Origin: Bacillota bacterium | Lineage (GTDB): Bacteria; Bacillota; Clostridia; Peptostreptococcales; Anaerovoracaceae | Assembly (NCBI GenBank): GCA_016283945.1 | Contig: JAEENW010000045.1 | Span: 1 to 31,882, forward strand | DNA: 31,882 bases | Reading direction: 5' to 3' | Shown here: positions 31,716 through 31,882 of the stretch, one piece after another | How positions within the stretch are numbered: the first letter of the stretch is position 1 | Layout of the letters: each line of letters begins with the position of its first letter | The notes under the pieces: generated by a model | What the model saw: only the letters and a program-made list of their open reading frames with translations | What the model was told of the DNA's origin: nothing | Databases searched by the model: none | Made by a program: the position numbers and the translations under genes

Positions 31716-31882
31716 TTAGAGCATCTCCTCTATCTTTTCTACGACCTCTCTTAGGTCCCTGTCCCTCTCCATGTCCTCCCTGACCTTCTTGTGGCTGTAC
31801 ATGATGGTCGTGTGATTCCTGTTTCCGAAGAAGGAGGCTATCTTTTCGAGAGAATAGTTTGTCTTTTCCTTTGAGAGGTATA
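31716..31882 (-). CDS. dnaA: Chromosomal replication initiator DnaA, C-terminal part
   Basis: Only the last 54 residues are in the window; the gene runs off the right edge (partial at its 5' end). They are the end of domain IV, the DNA-binding domain. FFGNRNHTTIMYSHKKV corresponds to the DnaA signature G-R-D/N-HTTVxxA, with Tyr-Ser at the usual His-Ala. The end is KIEEML. It initiates replication by melting the origin. The order dnaA-dnaN-recF is preserved. Confidence 0.96.
   Translation of the reverse strand, partial: YLSKEKTNYSLEKIASFFGNRNHTTIMYSHKKVREDMERDRDLREVVEKIEEML

Overview
The window reads as the chromosomal replication-origin neighbourhood of a GC-rich member of the Bacillota, most likely class Clostridia. 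It carries the low-GC Gram-positive origin gene set (dnaA, dnaN, recF, rpmH, rnpA, yidD, yidC, jag, mnmE, mnmG, rsmG, parA, parB with parS sites). It also carries two blocks typical of the Bacillus/Clostridium origin flank: gdpP-rplI-dnaB, and yycH-yycI-yycJ-htrA-rlmH. By eye the GC content is about 60 %, high for this phylum. I cannot assign a genus from sequence alone. There are no insertion sequences, phage genes, CRISPR arrays, tRNAs or rRNAs that I can see.

Layout, read leftward from the right edge, because almost every gene is on the minus strand. The C-terminus of dnaA is cut by the edge, followed by dnaN and recF. The rpmH-rnpA-yidD-yidC-jag run follows from a perfect-consensus promoter that starts inside the end of recF. 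A terminator separates jag from mnmE-mnmG-rsmG. Then come a 342-bp gap with three parS sites and the parA-parB pair. Next are a MATE transporter and a flagellin-lysine-N-methylase-like gene. A short plus-strand island (rnhA, mscS, a small XRE regulator) follows. Beyond it are a secreted acidic protein with yycH-yycI-yycJ-htrA, then rlmH and a GNAT gene. A small plus-strand ArsR-type regulator faces away from gdpP-rplI-dnaB-(DnaD-like)-(M23 peptidase). A CofE-like gene with its own promoter closes the left end.

Functionally the genes cover replication initiation (DnaA, DnaN, RecF, DnaB, a DnaD-like primosome protein), segregation (ParA, ParB, parS), tRNA and rRNA modification (MnmE, MnmG, RsmG, RlmH), and ribosome and RNase P components (L34, L9, RnpA). 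Membrane insertion (YidC, YidD, Jag), cell-envelope control and proteolysis (YycH, YycI, YycJ, HtrA, M23/G5) and c-di-AMP turnover (GdpP) complete the set. The minus-strand genes would be co-directional with a fork moving leftward from an origin at or beyond the right edge.

The points most worth checking are as follows. (1) A DnaD-like protein is fused to the zinc-binding N-terminal part of a DnaC/DnaI helicase loader, with no AAA+ domain at the locus. (2) The rpmH leader holds a consensus promoter followed at once by a terminator hairpin and two competing stems. (3) Near-identical 15-bp direct repeats 21 bp apart overlap the cofE promoter. (4) A consensus promoter drives a roughly 66-nt terminated, apparently non-coding transcript. 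(5) One parS overlaps the rsmG terminator. (6) yycHIJ is present without walRK. I see no clear new multi-gene defence or mobile system; the novelty here lies in protein architecture and cis-regulation.
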